Source: Haemonchus contortus
Lineage: Eukaryota > Nematoda > Chromadorea > Rhabditida > Trichostrongylidae
DNA: 64,000 nucleotides
Direction of reading: 5' to 3'
NCBI GenBank assembly: GCA_000469685.2
Contig: LS997566.1
Coordinates: 12,981,618 to 13,045,617 of the forward strand
In this document: positions 46,328-57,700 of the stretch, in pieces
Position numbering within the stretch: position 1 is the first letter of the stretch
How the letters are laid out: the number at the start of each line of letters is the position of its first letter
Notes under the pieces: generated by a model
What the model was told of the DNA's origin: nothing
The model's database searches: none
What the model saw: only the letters and a program-made list of their open reading frames with translations
Translations under genes and position numbers: made by a program

Positions 46328-49300
46328 ATGAACCTGGACCAAGTGATTCGTGATCACTTCGCTCTTGGTGCCGTCGAGCACAGCTACTCATCTTCTTTTC
46401 TATTCGAAATATTCCACAGAGCAGAGGTCAGTTATTCCATCGAGTACTCAGGTCAAAAACCTATAAGAAAAGTAAACAAAATTCTGGAATTCTGAAGCAT
46501 TTGATATAGTGGATTGCCCAACAAAAGTACGCGCACAACTCGTCATTATCGCTCGCCGAGCTTACCACTAACATTTTAGCAGGAAGACTTGTACTTTTCG
46601 GATACTCACATGCAAAAACTCGAAAATCTGTTTTTCTGAAGACTTCGAGAAGTTCTCACTTTTTTCGAGGAAAAGACTTCTTTGTAACATCTTTGTAACA
46701 AAAGTAGGTGAACACCCGGATCTGAGTTTGGCGCCGAAATTCCGAAGCGTTTTCGGTAGTGTGTGTCCCACCGCTCAGCTCGAATTGTGGGGCGGTGTTG
46801 AAACGGTGACAGCTCAATGAGGCAAAGGAATAGCCAGGATGGCATCAAATTCTGCCTTATCTGTGAGCCAAATTCACGATCCAATGGGATTGGCCGTAAC
46901 AAAGCGATTTCGTGGTCTATTCGACACAAAGGGCACATAACACAAAGGGTAATGAAGAAAGTGCCTCCTTTAAATGTTCATCACAAAAGCTCATCACAAA
47001 AGCAAGGCTATAATTTGCACGCTAACACGAGGCAATTTCATGGGACAAGGAACAACTTTTCGAGAGATTTGTAATTTTGGTTTAAACAGCAGTAGATTCT
47101 CTAGTCTGATCATCTTCAGCTATGAAAAAATTTTGTTTGAACGCTCCCAGATGGGTGCCGTTACTACTGAAGAGGGTTTCCCTGCGACTCGCTAATCTAA
47201 AGTTTCGCATAAACACATTAATGGTTTGGGGTGAATCTGGAAGCACCAGCAATATGAGCTGGCCTTTCCTTCATGTCAAATGGATAGCTAGTGCAACAAG
47301 AAATGCTCCTTTACCACCTCGTGCCATTTCAAAGTGGTGCGTGACGCAGTGCACGCAATGAGGCTATTCATGTCTCATAGCTCACGAGGCATGGCTCCAG
47401 CGCATTGGTTTTGAGCTGAAGGATTGGCCAGCCTGTTCTCCTGACTGCAGCCGATCATGGCTAGGCGGCACTACCTAAAGGACCGTCAGTACAACAGCGT
47501 GGATGATCTGAGAGCCGCAAATCTGGTTGTTTGTTAATCAATCGACAAGACGACAATCGTGAACTTAGCTCGGAGCATGTCGAATGGAATATTCAACCTG
47601 GTCGGGAACTCTGGAGGAATACACAAGTGTGTGGTTGAATCGACAGATGGTTCTCATTCTCAGAGTCAAGCCTCCCTGATATCTGTTTTGTAGATTTTTG
47701 TGGGCAGTGAGAAATTGTTCTTATATAGTTACCATGAGGAACGATGAAGTTTTGCGCTGAATTTCCTGCGCTCATTTACTTCATTGTTGGTTGCAGGCAT
47801 CTCTGGAGCGCCAACCTTCTTTGCTAGAGCTTACTGCTCCAATTGTAATTGTTGGTGATATACATGGGCAGTATGGCGACCTGCTATACATATTCCAGGT
47901 TCCTTTCTTGACATATCTTATTTGCTTCAATATGTGTTTGATCACATCAAACTTCCGACTAACTACGCTCTTAATCTTTTGGATGAGGAAGGTAAATATT
48001 TCAGACATGCGGTTGGCCATTTGATACGCGCTACCTGTTTCTTGGAGATTACGTGGATCGTGGACGGTAATTCCTTTGCGAAGCAAAGCGCTCCCAAACT
48101 TAATACATTCCTCGATCTGGGAAATTCGCAGGAACTCTTTGGAGGTCTTAGTCCTGTTGCTTGCTCTGCAGATACAATTTCCTCAACAGGTTTATCTCCT
48201 GCGTGGGAACCATGAAATCAAGTCCGTTAATAGGTTAGTTGACTCTACACAACTCAAATCAGATTGGGATCTTGAATAACGAGTTTGATATCATCATCAC
48301 AGCAGTCCGAAAGCCGATCAAAATTCCAGCTTCATTCACCAATTTTTCCTTGGAACTGAGATGGTGCTTTTGGTGATGGGCTATTTGAACGAAGTTTACC
48401 TTCACGTTCCTGTCGTTCCAGCTTTTGATCGAAATGAAACACTTAATGTCTAAAAATCAAAAAGGCGCGAAATCAAGCGCGCTTGATATTAGGCTTAATT
48501 CACCTGACGCGAACCTTTTATAAAGCACCTGTTCTGTAAAGGAGGGAACTTTCCCTTCCAGAAAAGGTGCTGTTCATGTAGACTTATGCTGATTATTTGT
48601 TTTTAAAAGCTTGTTCTCTAATTTATGGGCGACGACCTGCTTATATGTTAACATGTTCGTAGGCACAGTTCAAGATTTCATTTCGTTTTCCTGCAAAAAC
48701 CAAAATGACTGCAAGTGAGAGGATTTAATTTAACCTAATTCTAAAAACTTTCATCGCATCCGTGATCATGCCTTTCGGGTTCATTTCAGAACCTTTTGCT
48801 CATGCTCTGCTTCAAAAACATGTCTTAAAGGTACAAAGTTCGAATTTTAGAACGTATGGATTTTACGCCGATTTGCGTCTGCGATATTCAGAAACCTTGG
48901 AATTCGACCGTCTGCTTGATGCCGTCGCAAAAGTTTACTCGTTCGTTTTCAAGTTCATAACAGATACTGATGGCCGTGCTCACGTTGAAATCACATATTT
49001 CTAAGGTTCTGGGTAAATATCAACAATGCCTTGAATTCATCTACCGAAAGGTAGTATTTGTTCGAATATGAAACTGCTTGTTTGACGCTTCTTGAGCTGA
49101 TTTCTGGTAGCACCCAGCTAGCAGTGCTACACACAGTGGGAAAATCCACTATGCACAGCTCATCACGTGGCCAACAGTTGGAAGGAAAACTGGACCCAAT
49201 TCACTCTTTCATGGGAACATCTGATTTCCCAGCGCCAAAGGAACTCATGGGAGCATGGAGAATCTTGGCTGACCGCTGACAATCCCTCTTGTTCCACCCT

Positions 49301-51111
49301 ACAGACATTAAACTGCACCAACGGACTGTCACCCTTCCGCTTTCTTCGCCACGACCTAGAAAAAAAATAACCCGCTGACAGGCATGAACTTATAGTCAAC
49401 AGCCAATCCTTTTCTGAGTTGAAGACATTTGAGTTTCATGGGAAACGTATCAAATGACTACCAAAACACTTTGCTGTTGAACAGTACTTCATACTGCGTT
49501 TAATAAGTATGTCTGAGAAAAAACAGTGGAGATATGAAGGAAAAGTGCCCAAATTATGTCTCTGTGGTTTAAAAAATATATATGTAAGCCTAATATTATA
49601 TATTGGGCTATTATCGCAAATGTGATCACATGCTTCTCAATAGCAGAATGAATCATCCTGTTTTGAATTCTACTAAATAACTTTTAAATACTTTTCAACA
49701 AATGCTCATGCTCAGAGATTAATGTTTATTTTTCAATTTCCTGAATTACAGACAACTTCCTCTCGCCGCACTACTCTGTGAAAAAATTCTTTGCCTACAT
49801 GGCGGACTTTCCCCAAAATTGCAGTCGATTGATGATATTCGCAAGATAAAAAAGTATGTATACTCTATCCACCACTCGCTAATAATGTTAATCAGCATCT
49901 GCTCAGCATTGTATTCCCCATATGGCATATTTCATTCTAACAGGACTGCATTTATTGTTTCATTATTCCTTTATGGTGCTTTTCTGTCATTCTGTTAGCA
50001 CTTAACTTCTAAGAGCGTCTGGGAGAGATTGTTCGAAGCCACCATGACACCCAAACAAATTGCTAAGGAGAACCATGTGGAATATCAGTCAGCAACTTCT
50101 GAAGTAGTGTTTCAGAGGCACAATAGAACCGAGCGGTCTTGTTGAAGATCTTCTGTGGGCTGATCCTTCACCTCTGTGCACTGGCTTTAAGACCAACTTG
50201 GAACGTGGTTGTTCCTATGGTAATATAATACATAAATTGAACTTGTTTCCTGCCAGTTGTTCTTTAAGCAGTAGGTTTCAGTATTCGGAACTGATGTAGC
50301 AGTCGAACGCTGCACAAAAATGGGAATCCTAATGATTGTCCGTGGGCATCAGGTCTGATCTAATTCTTACTTTCCCTTGTTTTGATCATGCGGCCGATTT
50401 AGGCGGTAGATGAAGGATTTGAAATCTCGGGTGATCGGAGAGTAGTGACGTTATTCAGTGCCCCCGGTTATCAAGACCATTACATTAACAAAGGAGCCGT
50501 GATGATTGTAAGTTCTTTGTTGTGGCATCAAATAATTTACAGATACTGAGGAAAAGCTTTGGAAATAATTAGCACAGTGGCTGCTTTCATAGTCCGCCGG
50601 CCGGCACGCGAGCGCGCGAGCGAGCCGGCCGGCGGACTATGAATGCAGCCAGTTGGGTCAGTTGAGATTGTATATTTTTCCAATGCATTAGATCCCTTTC
50701 CGCAACTTCACACGACTCTCTAGATAAGCGGAGTACATAGGATACCTCTAATGGGTATAATTTTACAAATCACTTTCTATGGAATTTACAATCACTGCAA
50801 CAATTTTATATGATCGATTTAAAGTGCGTAACAGTAATTTCATCACAGCAACCGTACTTTAATTTGAATTCTTGAGGCGAGTGGGCCAAGTTCATGGAAT
50901 CAGGGAATCAGTTGAACTAACTTTTGAATAAATCCTTGGCGTTTCAGAGAAGGGGACAGAAGAGTATTATTCGCAGTCGTGATTTTTCTAAATATTCCTC
51001 ACAAATCATTTTCAGGTGTCGGCAGATCGCACGGTTACTTTCAAGCAATTTTCAAGACCAAAGGATTGTAAGCAAGACCCGTACTTGAGCTCTCTTCCAA
51101 TGAGTGACTGA
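46328..51111 (+). CDS. PP1-like serine/threonine protein phosphatase catalytic subunit
   Basis: Ten exons: 46,328-46,426; 47,797-47,898; 48,005-48,066; 48,132-48,233; 48,851-48,940; 49,752-49,853; 50,116-50,219; 50,282-50,352; 50,403-50,507; 51,016-51,111. All phases close, giving 310 residues (PP1 is about 300-330). Dimetal residues are present: [30 protein letters not shown] and IVRGHQ, plus the phosphate-binding Arg in LERGCSYVFG and the Tyr of SAPGY. The enzyme should hydrolyse phospho-Ser/Thr. The loop after SAPGY reads QDHYINKG, not the usual CGEFDN, so the Cys that microcystin modifies in PP1 is Gln. The exon 5 donor (TC|GTTCG) is weak but the only one that restores VYSQLPLAAL. Likely one of the expanded nematode PP1-like families. 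Introns hold a Tc1 relic and a small foldback element. Confidence 0.93.
46840..47560 (+). pseudogene. Tc1-like transposase relic in phosphatase intron 1
   Basis: Decayed frames in transposase order. [17 protein letters not shown] segment (about 47,122) corresponds to the SDEK-F block. [20 protein letters not shown] (about 47,220) matches the VWG block. [11 protein letters not shown] (about 47,417) corresponds to the LDWPAQSPDLNPIE block. Multiple stops; termini not found. Distinct from the maT elements at 51.5 and 58.7 kb. Confidence 0.65.
50578..50651. mobile_element. 74-bp foldback element in phosphatase intron 9
   Basis: TGGCTGCTTTCATAGTCCGC at the left and its near-complement GCGGACTATGAATGCAGCCA at the right, around CCGGCCGGCACGCGAGCGCG-type sequence. 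It is the minimal member of the family found at 164-297 and 45,866-46,196: termini plus a short GC-rich palindrome and nothing else. Confidence 0.85.
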
Positions 51112-51477
51112 GCTACTCAGCAGTACCATTAAATAATGGTGAACTAATAACTGACAAGAATGAAGCTTATTACCGCAATTTTTCGTTTTTTCCATTGTTC
51201 ATCTGTTTTGCTGGCAGTGAACTCCACAAGACAGTCCTTAATCATCAGCCAGGTGCAGAAAATGTATCAAGTCTTTGCTTCAGAATTAGGTATCTGTGAC
51301 TTAAAATATGGACAAAGGCCGGAAACTACGCAATGTCAAGTGTTCTTGAACTACTAATGTTTCACTTTCCAGTGGAAGGTATTAGCGAAAAGAAATGAGA
51401 GCCATAAAGGGCAATACTGACTACGAAGAGACACTTGATGCTCATATTTGCAAAATGACGGTAACAGGGGGGGGGGG
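51112..51477. other. Phosphatase 3' flank
   Basis: No perfect AATAAA close to the stop. A poly-G tract (about 51,467-51,477) abuts the following foldback element. The 65-67 codon frames here are not believed. Confidence 0.4.
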
Positions 51478-51545
51478 GCGGAACATTCACCCAGAACTGG
51501 ATGGCACGGAGGAATTCTTGGCGTTTAGAACGACTTTAACACCTA

Positions 51546-52845
51546 CAGGGTGCGCCAAAATTACCTGCTCAAATATTCACCGCTGTAAAATCGGTTAAAA
51601 GATAGATTGAGGACTAATTTTTTTACAACACTTTATTTACATCAAGTCATTACACACAGTCAATTCAAATCTCGAAAATTCCTCCACGGGCTCGGACACA
51701 GGCCCTCAGACGTGAGGGGAAGTCGTCCACTGTGGCGCGAAGGTACTCCAGAGGTATTTCTTCCCATGCTCTGAGCAGGTCCCTCTTCGGCGAATCGATT
51801 GAGTGATGATGCATAGAGCAGGCCTTGCTCTCCAACAGCGACCATACGGAATAATCCATTGAATTCAGATCAGGGCTATTAGAAGGCCATTCCTGAGCAC
51901 TGATAAATCCTGGGAGGGTGTCTCGGCACCACTGCTGCATCACCTTCGCTCTATGAGCCGGTGCTGAATCTTGTTGGACCACGAACGGTCTAGAGCCGAA
52001 GTGACATTGTGTCCAGGGAAGCAAGGTGTTTTTCAGCACGCTCTAAGTAGACTTCCGTATTGATTTTAACATCGCTGTCGATGAAAACCAGCAGAGACTT
52101 CGCTTCGTAGGTGATCGCTGCCCAAACCATGATTTTTTCTGCATGCCCAGAGCGCCCATGAATTCTTCCACTCTCGTTAGCTTCTTCAGCTGTCGAGCAG
52201 AGCACACGATCGTTTTGACGGTTGAAGGTCGACTCCAACGTAAACAGTTTCTCATCGGAGAAGACAATGTCTCGGTGGCGCGCCGACGTGAACCGGTGGA
52301 GGAGCATCTTGCACTTCTGGACCCGGTTTTTCTTCATAGATGCAGTGAGGAGGTGCACCTTTCGGCATCGATAAGGTGTCAATCCCAGCTTCTTTTTGAC
52401 TATACGGCGAGCGGAAGTATGACTTATTCCTAGCTTTTTGGCAATCTTCCTCATCGACCTCTTCGGATTGCGTCGCGCCATATCCCGTACAACTTTAACA
52501 TTTCTCGTGGAAGCTGCGGTCGTTTTTCTTCCTCTTCCTGGGCGGTCTTCTAAAGTACCGAGCTCCTTGAATCTTTTGATAGTAGAGTCCACTGTTCTTC
52601 TGCTGACTGATAGAGTTTCTGCGATGGTTTTGGAACAGCGACCCATCTGGTGTAACTGAATAATCGCGGGTCTGAGAGGATGAGATCCAACCATTTTGAA
52701 AGGAGCAAGAGCTGAGGATCGAAGCTTGGGTTCTTGATAAAGGAAGAAGTGCCTAACATGTTCGCGGCCAATCGATAGATCATCGCCGCATTAAATCGAT
52801 AGGTCAAACTCTGCAAATTTGAGCAGGTAATTTTGGCGCACCCTG
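51546..52845 (-). mobile_element. maT (DD37D mariner/Tc1-type) DNA transposon, nearly intact
   Basis: 1,300 bp bounded by TA on both sides. The left end CAGGGTGCGCCAAAATTACC mirrors the right end GGTAATTTTGGCGCACCCTG. The terminal repeat extends about 29 bp. It encodes one transposase on the minus strand that occupies nearly the whole element. Size and terminal structure are those of an autonomous maT/mariner element. A second, more decayed element with related CAGGGTG termini lies at 58,725-59,987. Confidence 0.93.
51665..52694 (-). CDS. maT transposase, one frameshift
   Basis: Cut-and-paste transposase in two overlapping frames, 52,694 to about 52,040 and about 52,039 to 51,665, separated by a single frameshift at about 52,035-52,045. 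The N-terminus (LRPAIIQLHQMGRCSKTIAE) is a helix-turn-helix DNA-binding domain. RPGRGRKT is a GRPR-like hook, followed by a second HTH (IAKKLGISHTSARRIVKKKL). Catalytic Asp residues: IVFSDEKLF, QQDSAPAHR and PDLNSMDYSVW. The spacing from the second Asp to the Asp of MDY is 37 residues, the maT signature. About 345 residues in total, the usual length. Only the frameshift argues against activity; it could also be a sequencing error. Confidence 0.9.
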
Positions 52846-53029
52846 TATTACTGGGGCGCAAACTTGAAATAGAGCACATTAGTATGGTTAGATGATCGTA
52901 CTAATCGACTCTACTTCGAATTTGGGCCCCAGTGATGGGCGCTAAAGTCATTTAAATCGCCACAAATTTCGCTGCGTGATCCATCTGGATCTGGGTGAAT
53001 TTACCGCCTAGAGTTATCTTGGAGGGAGT

Positions 53030-53606
53030 TCAGTTATCGAAGGTCATGAGACGCGCACGGTATTGTGTGCAGCTCAACTGGTACCAGATATAACGTATTG
53101 CATCAGTAGAGCTAAGAGCTATAAGAGCTGCTAGCCTTTCTTGAAAGACACGTCTACAATCTTCCTTGAACAGAGACTTCCACAGAATTTCATAACCAAT
53201 TTCGCAAGTCCATTTTGAGCAAAGCTTTCGCAATTCCTCTTCACTGAACTTGAAATGCACCCTTATTCGACAACAAATGGTGATGCCAAGAAGAGTCATC
53301 TTGGATAGCATTCCAGTATTTTTCAAATATGACTGAAGGGAATAGATTGTGTATACGAAGCGTAAAAGGAATTTTGCAAGCACTCAAGATATTTTGTGAG
53401 AAAACAAACGAACACATACACAGGGAATTATCCACGCTCTTCCTGTGAATCCGTGAGCCCACCACTACGTCATCGCTGAATAACAGCTTTTTTTCTCGCT
53501 CATATGTATAGGACCACACTGTGGTATAATACGGGAGACATATGGTCCCATAACTTTGTTCCAAGTATCGTGCAGCAGATTTGGATGGTGGGTTCGTGAT
53601 AATCAT
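53030..53606 (-). CDS. Unrecognised minus-strand coding candidate
   Basis: Two overlapping minus frames, 53,606-53,241 (121 codons) and 53,383-53,030 (117 codons). The composition looks protein-like: YYTTVWSYTYEREKKLLFSD in the first, and FSEEELRKLC, then FKEDCRRVFQERLAALIALS in the second. A GTTCAG immediately before the EEEL segment could be an acceptor, suggesting a terminal exon running to the stop at 53,030. No domain recognised and no complete exon model. It abuts the foldback element at 53,007. Confidence 0.25.
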
Positions 53607-53609
53607 TTG

Positions 53610-54782
53610 AAAATTTTACAGCTATAAAATCTCATCTTGTATGCTTTTTGCGACTTACAGTTAGTATCCTTCCTTTCTCAGAACCTTGGGAAGAAGACTT
53701 CAAAACCAAACTTTCTCTAATTTGTATAGACCTTTACATTCTGGAGAATATGACAAGCTCAGAAACTTTCACGTACTTTTTTTTATGAACCTCGGCATAA
53801 TCGCTCTATTACTTAAATGTTTTCTTGACCTTTTCACAAAGTTTGTAGACATGCTTTATTAGGTTCATGTTTCGGCGGTCTCCCTTCTCAAGAGCCTGAA
53901 AGGATCATAACCACCTGCCACATCCGATCAAACGCCTCCACTGCCCCATTCAAGCTCAGTTGAACTATGTCACTATCATTGCAAGCATTTTGAAGAACTC
54001 GGCAGGCAGGGCTCGAAATATACAGCTTCATGCTACAAGATCATACAGAAAAGGCTACTACTTATGAAGAACAAGCTCAGTATTCATTCGAAAAACCGAA
54101 ACTCAGAGAAGTAAGTAATTTTTACCGTTTTTTTCCAAACATTCAGGGTAAGTATAAAAAAGATGATAAGAAGACGAAATATGCGTACAATGGTCGTTTG
54201 ATGTTGGTTTCTGCATTTTTTGTATACAGATAAAGTTATCTTTGTGGGTACAGCATTTATTACCTGTGTTTTATTGCTCTAACATGTCCTTGTTCGATCC
54301 AGTGGGGTATCACATGCTATCACCACCTTGCTTCAATCTTCAATTGTTGGTGTTCTGCTTGTGTGGGCCTCTGTTTAGAAGTTCGTCCTTACCTGTTTGC
54401 TACAGCTAACAAATTCAACGATATTTTCTTTTTAGACGAATACGCCTTTGGCGTCGTACCTATAAAAAGTAGAAGTAGGAATAGAAAAAAAACGATAAGA
54501 AGGCGAATTAAACGTAAAATGATGGTTTGAGCTCAAAGAAGGGTGCACTTCCATTCAATGATGAAGCCTTCTCCACAGAAGCAAATCTCAATCCAGAGAA
54601 TTGTCATCGCTCCTACCTTGTTGCTCTGATATGTCTATATACCTGTGTAATCTACTAAGATGTCATGTCCACATCGCTTCTGCTCCCACCTCCTGTTGTT
54701 GATAGAAAATTCATGGGGGTCTTCTGCCGAAAAAAAATCATATTTACCTGGTTACTATACCTTACGGATTCAGTATTAACCA
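53610..54782. other. Upstream region of legumain
   Basis: AT-rich. Two diverged blocks (about 54,140-54,300 and 54,465-54,665) share order and words (AGATGATAAGAAGACGAAAT / AACGATAAGAAGGCGAATTA, then TTGCTCTAACATGTC / TTGCTCTGATATGTC), suggesting an old tandem duplication. A 67-codon frame at 54,030 is unrecognised. No promoter motif assigned. Confidence 0.4.
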
Positions 54783-54794
54783 TCTTCATTATAG
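54783..54794 (+). promoter_or_regulatory. Probable spliced-leader acceptor for legumain
   Basis: CTTCATTATAG|ATG: an AG directly adjacent to the start codon with no upstream exon needed. This is the typical nematode trans-splice arrangement; inferred. Confidence 0.5.
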
Positions 54795-57700
54795 ATGAGT
54801 GAACTGTTGACGACCTTCCTGTTTACGACGGCAGTGATATCTGCGATTCCTTTGTGAGTTCCCACATGAGAAAAAAATCTTTACAGAAAAAAATTTCTGT
54901 AGAATTAGGTCCTTCATCACCTCATTAGATGTTTTTAGTGATCGAAAATCACCAAAAGGAGAGCTGTATGCAGTACTGGTGGCTGGCTCTTATGGGTGGT
55001 ACAATTATCGTCATCAGGTTGAAGTCCATAATAATTGTTTTCTGCGCTACTTTACTGGGTTTGCGCTTGCTAGCTGACCTCTGAGGACTTTCTTAGCTTT
55101 CTTAGAAACAGAAGCAAAACATAAAGAGATGGGCTTTCTGAGATAAATTACAAAATCACAAAATTTCAAATTTCGGACGCCTTTGATCCAAATTAACAAA
55201 TTTTGCGATGCCTCTTTGTGAGCGGTGCAAGTCCTACCACCTGCTGCCTGTGTTCCCATCCTGCCACCTGAACCCCTACCATATTTAAGAGTTCTAGCTC
55301 AAGGGGAACAGGATCTATCAATTTCCAGTCGGACAGACACACCAGCACACACATAGACAAACGAATAGGCCCACTTAGCAGTTATGATTGTAGCATTCTA
55401 GCAATCTTTCATTTTTGTTTTTTATCTGTGTTCAGGCTGATGTTGCCCATGCGTACCATATCCTGCTCGATCACGGAGTTCCGGCAGAGAACATCTTCGT
55501 AATGATGTTCGACGACATTGCCGATCATCCAAAGTAGGTCTCATTGCCAACAGATCTCATGACCAAGCGATAGCACTTTGGGGCAAAAGAACCACTAACT
55601 AAAAACTGTACATAAGACCTGTTGATCGAACCTTGATTGACACAGTTTATGCTTTTCGAAGGCTTTTCCAATGCCTCTGCTTTTCTCTCCAGGAACCCAT
55701 ATAGAGGAAAACTTTTTAATCATCCCAACGGTTCCGACGTCTACGCTGGTTTGAAAATTGACTACAAGGTAAGTGAATGTGTTGATATCTCTACCATAGC
55801 CGATTCTTCAACCATTAAATATTGAAGATTTTTGAATAGGGCGGTTCGGTCAATTCAGAAAACTTCTTAGCCGTTCTCAAAGGAGATAAAGATGCTGTGA
55901 AAGGCGGAAACGGCCGTGTGATTGAAAGGTAAGCACAGTTAAGCTTCAATTTCATGGATCATCTGAATTAAGCTTAATGCCTCTACAGCACCGAAGACGA
56001 TCGTATCTTCGTATATTTCTCCGATCATGGATCTATAGGTCTTATCGCCTTCCCAGATGACCATGTAAGTCAAATTGCTGTTAGGCATGGATACGCTGTT
56101 CAATGGTGGCTATACAGTAGCGCTCAAAAGTATTCGGCGAAATGCTTCTTCAGTTGTAATTTTCAGTCATAACTTCTTTCCTAGTGGATCTAATCAAGCG
56201 AATTTTTAATATGTGTAGCATTGGTGTAATGTGAATATTTACCACTATTAACCTGCAATCTGATTCATGTTCCAGATATCCAAAAGGGCTTGAACAAAAT
56301 ACCAACTTTAAATACGAATGATGATTCTTCTAATAGTCCTTTCCTTTTTGCCATGTCTCAAGTGATTGAGCACTAATGTCGAACCCAGGAGAGAAGAAAA
56401 ACGTACATAAGGTCGGAATAACTGCGGACGTCACAAACTTGCTTTCAGCACTGTCTACAAACGCCTCCCCATTAGTTTGTGGATATGACTGTTTGCAGTC
56501 AAATAGTGCTGGATAGTGTGGAATATGCTTCAGTAGAACATATCAAAATTTCGTGTGATTTGCTCTACTGGGAAAAAAGTTACGGCAAGTTAAAGTTGGC
56601 CGAATACTTTTGAGCGCTACTGTATGTCCCAGGGGGGGGGGGGGGGGGGAATAGGCTAAAAGTTCACAGGCACTTGTTGCACATGCTTTTTTGAGGTGGT
56701 CACGCAGTACTGGGAAGCGCTGAATTATGTTGTTATTAGTGACAGTGCTCGGATACGAAGGTACGGGTTCGAGTCCCTTCCGAGGCAGAAATTTTGTCCA
56801 CAATTCGCCAATCTTGTGAAACTTCGGAACGCGTACTGTAGCAAAATAACAGCAGTTTGCGAAACATCAAGTTGAAGCAGTTTAATAAATAGTACATTTA
56901 TATCGAATTCAGATAACCCGTTAGGATTTCACTAGACGAAAACAGCACGTCCCGTGGTCAAGGTTTGTGGTCGAACTCCATCATTTCAGCTGACGGCAAA
57001 ACGGCTAAACCATGCCTTGAAAGAAATGCATGAAAATCATAAGTTCGGTCAATTGGTGTTCTACCTGGAAGCTTGTGAAAGTGGATCAATGTTCAATACG
57101 CTTTTGAAAAATGATATGAACAGTATGTTCCCACGAGGAAATAGCTTTCAATGAGCAATTTCTTTGTTACGTTGGACACATTTTTGTGAGCACTCAGGTT
57201 TTTTTTGAACAGTTTACGCTATTACTGCTGCCAATGGAGTAGAATCGTCCTATGCCACATATTGCGGGAACGACCTCAATTTGCCATGTCTTGGAGATGA
57301 ATTTTCTGTGAACTGGATGGAAGATTCCGACAGGGTAATGTTTAAATCCTACATGTTCGTTGCTGTTCTGTCAAGCTTCGCCGTAGAACTACCCGAATAA
57401 GATCTTCTCCTAACACTTCAAAAAGGTTTTTTTGTATTTTGGACTTACGTGATGTCACGAATTCTGATAATCACTGGGCAAATATCATTACTGTGAATGG
57501 AAGACATTGAATAGGCCACATATGCATTCAAAATTCTAAGTGGAAGTCGGATGCGTGGCGCATCCTTCAAACGGGATCGATCAACGCCTTCAGACTTTTC
57601 ATCATTCCACTTCGAGTCAGCCGAAAGGAATATAACCAGATAGCCCTGCTCATAGAGAATCCAAGCGTTTTCAATTTTCGTCAATTGTTCAACTTTTTTT

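Larger units (their letters stand above)
51478..53007. mobile_element. GC-rich foldback MITE (family D), copy 3, split by maT
   Basis: Left piece 51,478-51,545: CATTCACCCAGAACTGGATG, then TTTAGAACGACTTTAACACC. Right piece 52,846-53,007: CTACTTCGAATTTGGGCCCC, then ATTTAAATCGCCACAAATTT and ending CATCTGGATCTGGGTGAAT, the reverse of the left end. Joining the pieces restores the ACGACTTTA..CC..TATTAC-TGGGGC..AAA order seen uninterrupted at 12,930 and 57,985. The maT inserted at a TA within it. Confidence 0.75.

Noticed and set aside
47781..48279. Single-frame ORFs over the phosphatase (plus 47,791-48,024, 47,922-48,215 and minus 47,781-48,086)
   Set aside because: They read through introns or the wrong frame; the spliced exons restore GDIHGQ, GDYVDRG and RGNHE in one frame.
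52043..52879. Plus-strand and alternative minus-strand frames across the maT element
   Set aside because: Shadows of the transposase frame; only the two overlapping minus-strand frames carry the HTH and catalytic motifs.
54030..54233. Frame with a segment (LREVSNFYRFFPNI) resembling an RNase H/RT linker of LTR elements
   Set aside because: Only one short resemblance, no neighbouring RT or integrase motifs, no LTRs; probably chance.
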